Shown here piece by piece: positions 41,728 through 50,066 of a stretch of DNA of 50,219 nucleotides. Below the pieces are notes generated by a model. That model made no database searches. It had not been told where the DNA came from and saw only the letters and a list, made by a program, of their open reading frames with translations. The stretch is taken from positions 1 through 50,219 of the forward strand of contig NZ_JACRYT010000024.1 in assembly GCF_014333425.1 (NCBI RefSeq), given 5' to 3'. A program made the position numbers and the translations under genes. Positions within the stretch are counted from its first letter, which is position 1. Each line of letters opens with the position of its first letter. The stretch comes from Zhenpiania hominis. Lineage in GTDB: Bacteria > Bacillota > Clostridia > Peptostreptococcales > Anaerovoracaceae.

Positions 41728-42429
41728 TCACCATTCGATTTGTTCTACAGGCAGCGGCTCTTTATTTTCTTCGATTGAGGCGACACTTCCGTTGTGGATT
41801 CGGATCACGCGATCCGCCATCGGCGTCAGCGCCTGATTATGTGTGACAATAATAACGGTTTTATTCATCTGGCGGCAGCAGTCTTGCAGCAGCTTGAGAA
41901 TTGTTTTTCCTGTCCGGTAGTCCAGCGCGCCGGTGGGTTCGTCGCAGAGCAGAATTTTCGGGTTTTTCGCAAGGGCTCTCGCGATGGCGACCCGCTGCTG
42001 CTCCCCGCCGGAAAGCTGGGCGGGAAAGTTATTCATTCGCTCTGATAACTCCACGGATTCCATTACCTGAGCCGGATCCAGAGGCTCTTTGCAGATTTCC
42101 GAAGCCAATTCCACGTTTTCCAGAGCGGTCAGGTTTTGCACCAGATTGTAAAACTGAAAGACAAAACCTACATCGTGGCGGCGGTAGTCAGTCAGCTCTT
42201 TTTCGCTCATACCGCTGACTTCACGACCGTCCAGCAGAACCAGTCCCTCGTCGCAGGAGTCCATCCCGCCCAGTATATTAAGCACTGTGGTCTTCCCCGC
42301 GCCGCTGGGACCCACGATAATGCAGAATTCACCCTGCTCAATGTGGAAGGTGACATGATCCGAGGCGGCGATGGTCTGATCGCCCATGTGATAATATTTA
42401 CATACGTTTTCAAAAATTACATAACTCAT
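41728..42429 (-). CDS. MacB/LolD-type ABC transporter ATP-binding protein
   Basis: 233 aa with Walker [11 protein letters not shown]-loop [15 protein letters not shown], signature [15 protein letters not shown], Walker [13 protein letters not shown] and switch His in VTHNQALTP. It partners the FtsX permease 4 bp downstream. Its ATG overlaps the MarR stop (ATGA), so all three are translated together. The MarR gene suggests induction by a small or toxic compound. Confidence 0.93.
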   Translation of the reverse strand: MSYVIFENVCKYYHMGDQTIAASDHVTFHIEQGEFCIIVGPSGAGKTTVLNILGGMDSCDEGLVLLDGREVSGMSEKELTDYRRHDVGFVFQFYNLVQNLTALENVELASEICKEPLDPAQVMESVELSERMNNFPAQLSGGEQQRVAIARALAKNPKILLCDEPTGALDYRTGKTILKLLQDCCRQMNKTVIIVTHNQALTPMADRVIRIHNGSVASIEENKEPLPVEQIEW

Positions 42430-42863
42430 TCCGCAAGTCCCTCCAGTTCTTCCGCGGCGCGTTTTACCAGCCTGTTGAGTTCTGCCGCGTCTTTTTCCCC
42501 CAGTGTCTGAATCAAAAGATCAAAGTAGGAGTCGGCGAGAGCTCTTTTTTCCTGAACATAGTGGCTCCCTGCCTTACTCAGCCTTACCCGCGTTTTCCGG
42601 CGGTCGGATTTTGAAGTTTCCGTAATAATATATCCTTTTTTCCGCAATGACGCCAGAATTGTGGTAATACGCTGCCTCGTCACATAGAGCGCGTCGCTTA
42701 AATCCGAGGGGTAAATTTCCCGCGCCCCGGCAGGATGGGCATCCAGATATAAAAGCACCCGCATTTCCCCCTGACAGAATTCCAGCAGAGGGGCAACCAG
42801 CTCCATATCGTACATTTTCTGGAGAGACTGAAGAAGCTCCAGCTTCAACTGTTGTCGATCCAT
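42426..42863 (-). CDS. MarR family transcriptional regulator
   Basis: 145 aa. The winged HTH reads YPSDLSDALYVTRQRITTILASLRKKGYIITETSKSDRRKTRV, the MarR signature with the DRRKTRV wing. It is first in the operon with an ABC exporter, so it most likely represses the operon and responds to the exported compound. An almost perfect 21-bp inverted repeat covers the expected transcription start. A ribosome site GGGAGGTG lies about 10 nt upstream. Confidence 0.9.
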   Translation of the reverse strand: MDRQQLKLELLQSLQKMYDMELVAPLLEFCQGEMRVLLYLDAHPAGAREIYPSDLSDALYVTRQRITTILASLRKKGYIITETSKSDRRKTRVRLSKAGSHYVQEKRALADSYFDLLIQTLGEKDAAELNRLVKRAAEELEGLAE

Positions 42864-42895
42864 GTGGAAACCTCACCTCCCTTTTGAGTGGGAAA

Positions 42896-42945
42896 ATAAT
42901 CAACACTGTTTACTATATTATAAGGCAGGTGCGCGGAAACTACAA
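42896..42945 (-). promoter_or_regulatory. marR operon promoter and probable MarR operator
   Basis: Minus-strand TTGTAG (42945-42940), 17-nt spacer, TATAAT (42922-42917). Directly downstream lies the inverted repeat ATAGTAAACA-G-TGTTGATTAT (42916-42896; 8 of 10 arm positions match), well placed to block the promoter. Confidence 0.65.
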
Positions 42946-42991
42946 CAAGAAAAGGGAAAATTCAAAAAATAACAGATTAATTGGACGGGAG

Positions 42992-43020
42992 TTGACAAAT
43001 GACAATAAATGTAATAAAAT
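42992..43020 (+). promoter_or_regulatory. Promoter of the Rpn-type gene
   Basis: TTGACA (42992-42997), 17-nt spacer, TAAAAT (43015-43020), 44 bp before the start codon. Confidence 0.75.
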
Positions 43021-43063
43021 TACAGTAAATATTATCCAATTACAAAAGGGAGGGATTTACTGT

Positions 43064-44098
43064 ATGGGATTACATATTCACAGAGAACCGCTGACCAGTG
43101 ACATTATTTTTAAAGCCGTATTCGGCCGGGATACGCCGGGAAGCAAGCGGGCGCTGATCGCTTTGTTAAACCGGATTTTGGAAAGAAACGAAGATCCCAT
43201 TGTGGCGCTGGACTATCAGAACCCTTTTTCCATCGGGGAACTGGAAGAGGAAAAAGAAATTATTATGGATATTCTGGTGGAAACCAGCCGGGGAGAGCAG
43301 ATCGACATTGAAATGCAGATCAGCACCACGAAGGAACTGATGAATCGGTTTTTGTATTATCTGAGCAAACTGGTGGTACGGGGGTTGGAAAAGGGAGAAA
43401 ACTATGATAAACTGAAAAAAAGTATCGTAATCGTGATTTTAAAGGATTCCTGCCTGCCGGAGAGCGAACCGGCGCACAGCTGTTTTGTGCTGAAAAATCA
43501 GAGAACGGGTTATGAGCTGAGTGAAATGGCGCAGCTGCATATTCTGGAACTGGGGAAATACAACTGGCGGGGAAAGAAGGCGGAAGAACTGAGCCCGTTG
43601 GAAGTGCTGAGCGCCTATATGAACAGCACGGGGGAGCCGGGGCAGGAAGCGTATGTGGAGAGGCTGCTGGAGACAGGAGATGAGGTGATCGCCATGGCGG
43701 ATGAAGAATTGAAAAAAGTGAGCGAAGATGACCGGCTGTTCGCGTACCGGATGTCCCGTGAGATGTATAAGATGCAGGAAGCGATTCTCATGCGGGAGGT
43801 AAAGGAGGTACGGGAAGAAAAGCAGAAGGCAAAAGAACTGGGATACGCGGAGGGTCATGCGAAGGGCCATGCCGAAGGGATTATGGAAGGCCATGCCGAA
43901 GGTCTCGCGGAAGGCATTCTGGAAGGTCATGCCGAAGGTCTCGCGGAAGGTATTGCGGAGGGACGCGCAGAAGGCCTTACGGAAGGCCGCAAAGATGAAA
44001 AGCTGAATATTGCCCGAAGGCTGAAAGCGAAAAATATGCGGCTGGAAGAAATTTTGGAGATCACAGGACTTACGCTGGAAGAGATCGAAAAGATTTAG
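43064..44098 (+). CDS. Rpn/PD-(D/E)XK nuclease family protein
   Basis: 344 aa from the ATG at 43064 (GGGAGG upstream); the frame runs open upstream through the promoter, which is not coding. The N-terminal half shows SDIIFKAVFG and the nuclease core MDILVETSRGEQIDIEMQI (Asp, then E-x-Q), typical of Rpn 'recombination-promoting nuclease/putative transposase' proteins. A helical middle ends in a tail (about 265-315) of (x)AEG(x) tetrapeptide repeats, EGHAEGLAEGILEGHAEGLA, mirrored by near-exact DNA repeats. Rpn proteins can cut DNA and some act in phage defence; their Gly-rich tails are known to vary by repeat number. The gene has its own promoter and terminator. Confidence 0.87.
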   Translation: MGLHIHREPLTSDIIFKAVFGRDTPGSKRALIALLNRILERNEDPIVALDYQNPFSIGELEEEKEIIMDILVETSRGEQIDIEMQISTTKELMNRFLYYLSKLVVRGLEKGENYDKLKKSIVIVILKDSCLPESEPAHSCFVLKNQRTGYELSEMAQLHILELGKYNWRGKKAEELSPLEVLSAYMNSTGEPGQEAYVERLLETGDEVIAMADEELKKVSEDDRLFAYRMSREMYKMQEAILMREVKEVREEKQKAKELGYAEGHAKGHAEGIMEGHAEGLAEGILEGHAEGLAEGIAEGRAEGLTEGRKDEKLNIARRLKAKNMRLEEILEITGLTLEEIEKI

Positions 44099-44108
44099 CG
44101 TCAAAAAG

Positions 44109-44137
44109 AAAGAACTCTTACGGGGGTTCTTTTTTTG
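44109..44137 (+). terminator. Terminator of the Rpn-type gene
   Basis: AAAGAACTC (44109-44117) pairs with GGGTTCTTT (44124-44132, one G-T), then T-run. Confidence 0.75.
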
Positions 44138-44179
44138 TGGTCCGGCCGGATAAAAAAATTACCCAAAGACAGGAGAAGA

Positions 44180-44188
44180 TGGTATAAT
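44180..44188 (+). promoter_or_regulatory. Extended -10 promoter of the MoxR/VWA pair
   Basis: TGGTATAAT at 44180-44188 with a weak -35 (TACCCA at 17 nt), 58 bp before the ATPase start. Confidence 0.55.
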
Positions 44189-44246
44189 AGTTGCATATGT
44201 GCAAAAAGGCGATGTTACAGTCTGAAGGTAGAAGGAGAGAATGTAG

Positions 44247-45089
44247 ATGAAAAAGTTAGACGTTTTTAAAGGCAGCGACAAATATGTGGTTACCCAGGAG
44301 CTGATGAACGCGGTCAATGTATCCATTGCCCTGGAAAAGCCCCTGCTCATCAAAGGCGAACCGGGAACCGGAAAGACCATGCTGGCGGAAGCCATCGCGG
44401 ACGCGCTGGACATGAAGCTGCTCATATGGGGAATCAAATCAACGACCAAGGCGCAGGAAGGGCTCTATGTGTACGATACCGTACAGAGACTTTATGACAG
44501 CCAGTTCGGAGAAGGCGATGTAGCCAACATTAAACAATATATCAAGCTGGGAAAGCTGGGAGAAGCCTTTGCTTCCGACAAACAGGTCGTGCTTCTGATC
44601 GATGAAATCGACAAGGCGGATCTGGAGTTCCCCAACGATTTGCTCTGGGAGCTGGACAAAATGGAATTCTATATTAATGAAACGAAAGAAACCATAAAGA
44701 CCAAGCACAGACCAATCGTCATTATTACTTCAAACGCGGAAAAGGAACTGCCGGACGCGTTCCTGCGCCGCTGCATTTTCCATTACATCGAATTTCCGAA
44801 TGCGGAAAAGATGGAGGAGATCATTAAGGTGCATTTCGGAGACATTGACCGGAAGCTGTGCCAGAAGGCGCTGGAAGCGTTTTATGAGATCCGCAATATG
44901 AAAGAAATCCAGAAAAAACCCAGCACTTCCGAGCTTTTGGATTGGCTGCAGGCTTTGATGATCAGTGGAGTGAGCGTCAACAAAATTAAGGATGAAATTC
45001 CGTTTGTGGGAGTGCTCCTGAAAAAGAACCAGGACATTGATATTATGCATGAGATCAAAGAAAAGGGCTATTCGCTCAAGAGGTGGTAA
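44247..45089 (+). CDS. MoxR-type AAA+ ATPase
   Basis: 280 aa. Walker A GEPGTGKT (about 38-45), Walker B VLLIDEIDKAD, sensor 1 ITSNAEKELPDAFLRRC with the arginine finger, giving the MoxR pattern. MoxR ATPases act as chaperones with VWA-domain partners, often to insert metals or activate complexes. The VWA gene follows 1 nt after its stop. AAGGAG precedes the ATG. The client of this pair is not obvious from neighbours. Confidence 0.92.
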   Translation: MKKLDVFKGSDKYVVTQELMNAVNVSIALEKPLLIKGEPGTGKTMLAEAIADALDMKLLIWGIKSTTKAQEGLYVYDTVQRLYDSQFGEGDVANIKQYIKLGKLGEAFASDKQVVLLIDEIDKADLEFPNDLLWELDKMEFYINETKETIKTKHRPIVIITSNAEKELPDAFLRRCIFHYIEFPNAEKMEEIIKVHFGDIDRKLCQKALEAFYEIRNMKEIQKKPSTSELLDWLQALMISGVSVNKIKDEIPFVGVLLKKNQDIDIMHEIKEKGYSLKRW

Positions 45090-45090
45090 T

Positions 45091-46284
45091 GTGTTTTTAG
45101 AATTCTTTTATCTGCTCAGGGCAAAAGGCCTTGAGGTTTCCATCAACGAATGGCTGTCCCTGATTTCCGCGCTGGATAAAGGTCTGGCGGGTTCTTCCCT
45201 TACAGGCTTTTATTATCTGTGCCGCAGCATCATTATTAAGACCGAGGCGGACTACGACAAGTTTGACGCGGTTTTCGCCGAGTACTTTCAGGGTGTGGAA
45301 ACTCCGGAAGATCTGCCGGAGGAATTCTGGAAATGGCTCAGTGATGGAGAACTGGAACGGGATATCAATGACAAAGGAAACGGTGACGACTTTTTCCGGG
45401 AACTGGATGAACTGCTGCAGATGTTTCACGAGCGAATTGAGGAACAGAAGGAAAAGCATCATGGCGGAAACTACTGGATCGGAACCGGCGGAACCTCTCC
45501 TATGGGCCGGGGAGGCTACAATAAACAGGGAATCCGCGTAGGCGGACGCAGCCGGCACAAATCCGCCGTACAGATCGCGGGAGAACGGAACTTCCGGGAC
45601 TTTCGCCAGGACAATATTCTGGATATCCGCCAGTTTCAGATGGCGTTCCGCAAGCTGCGCCAGTATTCTTCCCGGGTGGAAGGGGAGAGAACGGAGTTGG
45701 ATATTGATCAGACCATTGATAAAACCTGTGAAAACGCAGGGCTTCTGGAGATCGTTTACGACAAGCCGAGAAAAAATACGGTAAAGGTGCTGCTGCTGAT
45801 TGATTCAGACGGCTCCATGCTTCCCTACAGCCGCCTGTGCAACCAGCTCTTTCAGGCATTGCGCAAATCCAACCATTTTAAAGATCTGAAAGTATACTAT
45901 TTCCACAACTGCATCTATGACAATCTGTACAATACCCCCCTGTGCAAACGGGGCGACTGGATTGAAACAAACTGGGTGCTGTCCAATCTGGACAGCGAAT
46001 ATAAAGTGATTTTTGTCGGAGACGCGGCTATGGCGCCTTCGGAATTATACCGGAGGGGCGGAAACTCGGTGATCGGGCTTTGGAATGACGAGCTTGGAAT
46101 TGAATGGCTGAAAAAATTCAAACGCCGGTATAAAAAACAGATCTGGCTCAACCCCATTCATGAATCCGAGTGGGACTGGGCTTACGGCGCGCAGACGATC
46201 CAGGCCATCGGGGAAGTGTTCCCCATGTTTGAACTGTCTTTGGACGGACTGGAACGGGGGATCAAAAAACTGCTGGTAAAATAA
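45091..46284 (+). CDS. CoxE-like VWA domain protein, MoxR partner
   Basis: 397 aa. Start is GTG at 45091, immediately after the ATPase stop, with AGGTGG 4 nt upstream; ATGs further upstream lie inside the ATPase gene. The N-terminal half is helical and acidic; a Gly-rich linker (GTGGTSPMGRGGYNKQGIRVGG) follows; the C-terminal VWA domain has a MIDAS-type LLIDSDGSM (DxDGS rather than DxSxS) and IFVGDAAM. CoxE-type proteins bind a metal ion and work with MoxR ATPases. The pair is probably one functional unit; its client is unknown. Confidence 0.85.
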   Translation: MFLEFFYLLRAKGLEVSINEWLSLISALDKGLAGSSLTGFYYLCRSIIIKTEADYDKFDAVFAEYFQGVETPEDLPEEFWKWLSDGELERDINDKGNGDDFFRELDELLQMFHERIEEQKEKHHGGNYWIGTGGTSPMGRGGYNKQGIRVGGRSRHKSAVQIAGERNFRDFRQDNILDIRQFQMAFRKLRQYSSRVEGERTELDIDQTIDKTCENAGLLEIVYDKPRKNTVKVLLLIDSDGSMLPYSRLCNQLFQALRKSNHFKDLKVYYFHNCIYDNLYNTPLCKRGDWIETNWVLSNLDSEYKVIFVGDAAMAPSELYRRGGNSVIGLWNDELGIEWLKKFKRRYKKQIWLNPIHESEWDWAYGAQTIQAIGEVFPMFELSLDGLERGIKKLLVK

Positions 46285-46367
46285 GAGGAAAAGCGTCCTT
46301 TACTTTTTCCTTTCCCCGATGTACCATAAAAATAAGAAGGTTTTTCAGAAATGAGAGGGGGTGCGGC

Positions 46368-47732
46368 ATGGATATCAGCAAAGATTATGATTTGTTTCTG
46401 GATGCTATTACCGGATTAATGGTAATTGACAAAAATGGAAATGTCGTTTATATGAATGAACAGTGCGCGGATTATATAAAAGTGGATCGGGAAAAAATTA
46501 TGGGAAAATATGTGACGGACGTATTCCCTCCGTCTAATATGCAGAATCTTCTCAAGGGCCCGAATAAATTCAATACGAACTTTTATTTCTGCGACGGGAG
46601 AATGAGCGTCAGTACACAGGTGCAGCTGAGAAAGGACGGAGAGATCGTAGGCGTTCTGGAATATGACATGATCCAGGATATCGACGCGCTGGACGATTTG
46701 CTGACAAAGTACGCGGGAACCCTGAAAGATGAAATGGCCTATTTCAGGGAGCAAGTGCGGAATTTCAAAAGCACGAAATACTCCATTAACAATATCCTGG
46801 GATCTTCTCAGAAAATAAAAGATTTGAAATATCAGATTGAACTTGCGAGTACGACAAACTCCACGGTCCTGATCTGCGGAGAAACCGGGACCGGCAAGGA
46901 ATTGGTAGCCCATTCCATTCATAATTTAAGCGCCAGGGCTTTTAACAGCTTTGTAAAAGTCAACGCGGCGGGAATGGCAGAATCCCTCATCGAATCAGAA
47001 CTGTTCGGCTATGAGGAAGGTGCCTTTACCGGAGCGAAGAAAGGCGGAAAAAAAGGAAAATTTCAACAGGCAGATGAGGGGACTCTTTTCATTGACGAGA
47101 TCAACCAGATGCCTCTGTCTCTTCAGCCAAAACTGCTGAGGGCTTTGCAGGAGGGGGAAATCGCGCCGGTGGGAAGCGAAGAAGACGTAAATGTCAACGT
47201 CCGCGTGATTGTGGCATCGAACCAGGATTTAAGGGAACTGGTCTATAAAGGCGAGTTCCGGGAAGACCTTTATTATCGGCTGAATGTATTCCCCATTAAT
47301 GTTCCCGCGCTGAGAGAGCGGTTGGAAGATATTCCGGAACTGGTGGAAGCGAAGGTGCGGTCGCTGAACGGCGAGCTGGGGAAAAATATCCAGAAAGTAG
47401 ATCCGGATGTGTATCGGCAGCTAATGGATTATGACTGGCCGGGAAATGTGCGGGAACTCTATAATCGTGTGGAAGTGGCGATGAATTACGCCCAGGGAGA
47501 AATCCTGCGGCCGGAGCATTTTAACTGGAGGGCGGATAACAGCAGTATTGATCTGGAAGCCCTGCAGAGGGAACAGAATCCCATCGAAGCCATTAAAAAG
47601 GAAGCAGAGCGAAAACTGATTAACGAAACTCTGATGCGGTTTGACTATAACAAGAGTAAGGCTGCCCGTTACCTGAAAATATCCAGGTCCCTTTTATACC
47701 AGAAAATGAAGCGTCTAGGGATTCATTTATAA
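46368..47732 (+). CDS. Sigma-54-dependent activator (PAS-AAA+-Fis)
   Basis: 454 aa. An N-terminal PAS domain (about 5-105) starts FLDAITGLMVIDKNGNVVYMN; a linker leads to the AAA+ domain with Walker A GETGTGKE (171-178), the sigma-54 contact loop GAFTGA (218-223), Walker B GTLFIDE and the sensor Arg finger region. A Fis-type HTH ends the protein (NKSKAARYLKISRSLLYQKMKRLG). The intact GAFTGA loop shows a true sigma-54 activator. The PAS domain should sense a cytoplasmic ligand or redox state. Two sigma-54 promoters lie downstream (47912 and 50051), each with paired AGTGT-N12-ACACT-like sites, its probable targets. GAGGGGGTG precedes the ATG. Confidence 0.93.
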   Translation: MDISKDYDLFLDAITGLMVIDKNGNVVYMNEQCADYIKVDREKIMGKYVTDVFPPSNMQNLLKGPNKFNTNFYFCDGRMSVSTQVQLRKDGEIVGVLEYDMIQDIDALDDLLTKYAGTLKDEMAYFREQVRNFKSTKYSINNILGSSQKIKDLKYQIELASTTNSTVLICGETGTGKELVAHSIHNLSARAFNSFVKVNAAGMAESLIESELFGYEEGAFTGAKKGGKKGKFQQADEGTLFIDEINQMPLSLQPKLLRALQEGEIAPVGSEEDVNVNVRVIVASNQDLRELVYKGEFREDLYYRLNVFPINVPALRERLEDIPELVEAKVRSLNGELGKNIQKVDPDVYRQLMDYDWPGNVRELYNRVEVAMNYAQGEILRPEHFNWRADNSSIDLEALQREQNPIEAIKKEAERKLINETLMRFDYNKSKAARYLKISRSLLYQKMKRLGIHL

Positions 47733-47766
47733 TCCGATCAGCCTAGGAATATGACAGTAAAAAAAG

Positions 47767-47791
47767 ACAGTGTGTGTATAGGATAACATGT
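47767..47791 (+). promoter_or_regulatory. Candidate activator site 1 (distal, first promoter)
   Basis: ACAGTGT, 12 nt, ACATGT. Half-site spacing equals that of the other three sites, and its flanks (AAAAAGACAGTGTG and ATAACA) are identical to site 3; its right arm lacks one C. Confidence 0.55.
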
Positions 47792-47834
47792 AAAGAAACC
47801 TGTTGAAAAAACAGAATGCATAGAATTAAAAAAA

Positions 47835-47864
47835 ACATAGTGTGTGCGAGGACAAACACTATGT
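47835..47864 (+). promoter_or_regulatory. Candidate activator site 2 (proximal, first promoter)
   Basis: Perfect inverted repeat ACATAGTGT-N12-ACACTATGT, centre 64 bp upstream of the -24 GG of the sigma-54 promoter. With its flanking A and T runs it could also be a bidirectional terminator after the activator gene. Confidence 0.6.
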
Positions 47865-47911
47865 TTTTTGTTATTTGTAAGAAAAGGTTGAAAATTCAAA
47901 ATTAAACTAAG

Positions 47912-47928
47912 TGGCATACATTTTGCTA
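47912..47928 (+). promoter_or_regulatory. Sigma-54 promoter of the amidohydrolase operon
   Basis: TGGCATACATTTTGCTA: GG (47913) and GC (47925) at the required 12-bp spacing, matching TGGCAN7TTGCW. The amidohydrolase ATG follows at 47999. Confidence 0.88.
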
Positions 47929-47998
47929 ACTATATATACAGAATAATTAGAAGATTGCATTTATTCAAAAAGGAAGTTCAGACAGAAGGAGGGTGAAA

Positions 47999-49615
47999 AT
48001 GAAAGCTGATTTGATCATTGTAAGTGATGCTGTTTTTGACAGCATTGCGGAAGAACCCTTTCCCGGCTTTGTCGCGACAAAAGGAAATCGAATTCTTGAA
48101 GTTGGAAAGGGAATGGATTTTGAAGAATGGAAATCAGAAGAGACTATAGTGAGGAAGTTTGAAGACAAGCTGGTTATGGCCGGATTTCACGATAGCCATA
48201 CCCATCTTTTGATGGCGGGAATGTTTAAAACTTATGTGAATCTGGCAGATGCTAAATCGGAAGAAGAAGCGGCTTATATGGTGAAAGAGGCAGCGGATGC
48301 AGCTCCGGACAAGGACGGATGGGTTCGGGGATTCAGCTGGTATCACGTCTTTTGGGAAAATAAGAAACTTCCTACAAAAGAATCTCTGGATCTATATTTT
48401 CCAGATCGCCCGGTGTGTCTTGTCAATGCGGAAGCGCACGGAGTATGGGCAAATAGTCGGGCATTAGAAATTGCAGGAGTTACCAGAGATACGCCGGATC
48501 CATTCGGTGGAGAGATTGCAAGAGACGAAAACGGAGAGCCGACGGGATTTTTTTACGAATCTGCCTCTGGACTGATTACAAAACATGCTTTTGTTTTTTC
48601 TCCAGAAGAAGAAAAAACAATTATCCGTGAGTATATGAAAGGCGCAGCACAGTATGGAATTACTTCGACAAATGACGTTCAGCCCTACTTCCATGGGAAT
48701 ATGGGAAACCTCGAAGTGTACAGCGACATGGATCAAAATAATGAGCTGACTGTTCGTATTCACGCGGCACCCGATCTTTTAGGCGATCTGGATCAAGTCG
48801 AAGAATGGAGGGAGAAATATCGCTCAGAGAAACTTCGCGTAGAACATTTAAAACAGTTTCTGGATGGAGTCAGTACAACTCATACGGCGCTGGTGTTGGA
48901 AGAATATGCGGATGCTCCCGGGAACTATGGGATCTCTTTAAATGATACCGAAGCGATTCGCAAGGCGATACCGGAAGCGCACCGCAGAGGGTTTTCTGTC
49001 AAACTGCATTCCTGCGGGGATAAATCCGCAAGAATGGGGCTGGATTACTATGAAGAGGCAATAACTCGTTACGGCAAAAACAACTGTCGACACGCTATTG
49101 AGCATGTAGAAATGCTTTCGCCGGAAGATCTTCCGCGTTTTCGGACACTGGGAATTATTCCATCTGTACAGCCGGAGCATATTGCGCTGACACAAAAATT
49201 TTCAGAGAACCCGTACCCCATTACTCTGGGGAAAGAACGTGCGGATAAAACCTGGCCGTTGAAATCTTTGTACGATACCGCGGGGGTTCTTGCGATTGGA
49301 AGTGACTGTCCAGTTGTAGACAATAACCCATTCTTGGAAATTTACAGAGGCGTAACCAGGCTTCATAACGACGGGGAACCCGAAGGAGGATGGAATCCGA
49401 CGGAAAAGTTATCTGTTTATGAAGTGCTGAGAAGCTATACCTACGGTTCAGCATACGGAGTTGGAAGAGAAAAAGAACTTGGGACTTTAGAAGAAGGAAA
49501 ATTTGCGGATATTGTAGTAATTGATCGCAATCTGTTTACGGTAGATCCTTCTGAAATTATTTCCGCAAACGTATTGCTGACCGTAATGGATGGATCAATT
49601 ATATATGAACGATAA
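47999..49615 (+). CDS. YtcJ-like metal-dependent amidohydrolase
   Basis: 538 aa from the ATG at 47999, preceded by GAAGGAGGG; a GTG two codons earlier is less likely. Metal ligands: HxH motif His67/His69 in GFHDSHTHL, further His in KLHSCGDKS and AIEHVEM, and Asp in AIGSDCPV; the C-terminal GKFADIVVIDRNLF closes the composite beta domain. YtcJ-type enzymes hydrolyse amides or formamides, and many have unknown substrates. It is transcribed from a sigma-54 promoter with a dedicated activator upstream, which suggests nitrogen or amino-acid-derived compound catabolism. The 18-nt gap to the next gene suggests an operon. Confidence 0.9.
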   Translation: MKADLIIVSDAVFDSIAEEPFPGFVATKGNRILEVGKGMDFEEWKSEETIVRKFEDKLVMAGFHDSHTHLLMAGMFKTYVNLADAKSEEEAAYMVKEAADAAPDKDGWVRGFSWYHVFWENKKLPTKESLDLYFPDRPVCLVNAEAHGVWANSRALEIAGVTRDTPDPFGGEIARDENGEPTGFFYESASGLITKHAFVFSPEEEKTIIREYMKGAAQYGITSTNDVQPYFHGNMGNLEVYSDMDQNNELTVRIHAAPDLLGDLDQVEEWREKYRSEKLRVEHLKQFLDGVSTTHTALVLEEYADAPGNYGISLNDTEAIRKAIPEAHRRGFSVKLHSCGDKSARMGLDYYEEAITRYGKNNCRHAIEHVEMLSPEDLPRFRTLGIIPSVQPEHIALTQKFSENPYPITLGKERADKTWPLKSLYDTAGVLAIGSDCPVVDNNPFLEIYRGVTRLHNDGEPEGGWNPTEKLSVYEVLRSYTYGSAYGVGREKELGTLEEGKFADIVVIDRNLFTVDPSEIISANVLLTVMDGSIIYER

Positions 49616-49633
49616 GATGAGAAGGAGAGAAAA

Positions 49634-49846
49634 ATGAGTAAAGTTGAGTTTTGTCCATGTACGGACACCGGATGTCAGTTCAATCCCGCCAATCACGATC
49701 AGGGCTGCAATTTGTGCGTAGAAGACAGCCTGAAATGCGGAGAGATTCCAAAATGCTTTTTCCTGAAAGTCGTGGACAGTGTAGAAGGCTTTGAAGACTG
49801 GAGTTTTGAGCATTTCGCGAAACTGGTTCTCAACAAAAATTCGTAA
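49634..49846 (+). CDS. Small Cys-rich protein (DUF6485-like)
   Basis: 70 aa starting MSKVEFCPCTDTGCQ, with seven Cys in the first 41 residues (CPC, C, CNLC, C, C) that could bind zinc or an iron-sulfur cluster; the C-terminal part is a helix. It resembles the DUF6485 family, whose role is unknown. GAGAAGGAGAG precedes the ATG. It is the second gene after the sigma-54 promoter, 18 nt from the amidohydrolase. Confidence 0.8.
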   Translation: MSKVEFCPCTDTGCQFNPANHDQGCNLCVEDSLKCGEIPKCFFLKVVDSVEGFEDWSFEHFAKLVLNKNS

Positions 49847-49897
49847 AAGCTTTGTGATATGCAAAAGGGAAAGAAAAAATGATGTGAGTACAAAAAG

Positions 49898-49923
49898 ACA
49901 GTGTGACTTTAAAATAACACTGT
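49898..49923 (+). promoter_or_regulatory. Candidate activator site 3 (distal, second promoter)
   Basis: Perfect inverted repeat ACAGTGT-N12-ACACTGT, flanked by A and T runs; it may also terminate the amidohydrolase operon. The 373-bp gene-free end of the window (49847-50219) holds this site, site 4 and a sigma-54 promoter. Confidence 0.6.
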
Positions 49924-49967
49924 CTTTTTGTTTGAAAATAATGAAATTATCAAAATTTTTCTTTAAA

Positions 49968-49989
49968 AGTGTAAGTCTAAAAAGACACC
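49968..49989 (+). promoter_or_regulatory. Candidate activator site 4 (proximal, second promoter)
   Basis: AGTGT-N12-ACACC, 9 of 10 arm bases of the consensus, centre 68 bp after site 3 and 74 bp upstream of the -24 GG. Confidence 0.5.
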
Positions 49990-50050
49990 AGCACAATTTC
50001 AAAGATCGGCAGAAACTGCGAATTTCAGACATTTTAAAAAGTTTTTAAGT

Positions 50051-50066
50051 TGGCATGATGTTTGCG
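50051..50066 (+). promoter_or_regulatory. Second sigma-54 promoter, reading out of the window
   Basis: TGGCATGATGTTTGCG: GG (50052) and GC (50064) correctly spaced. Its gene lies beyond the right edge. Confidence 0.85.

Noticed and set aside
47835..47864. Treating this hairpin purely as a terminator
   Set aside because: The exact N12 spacing and AGTGT/ACACT core recur at three other places around the sigma-54 promoters, two of which lack T-runs.
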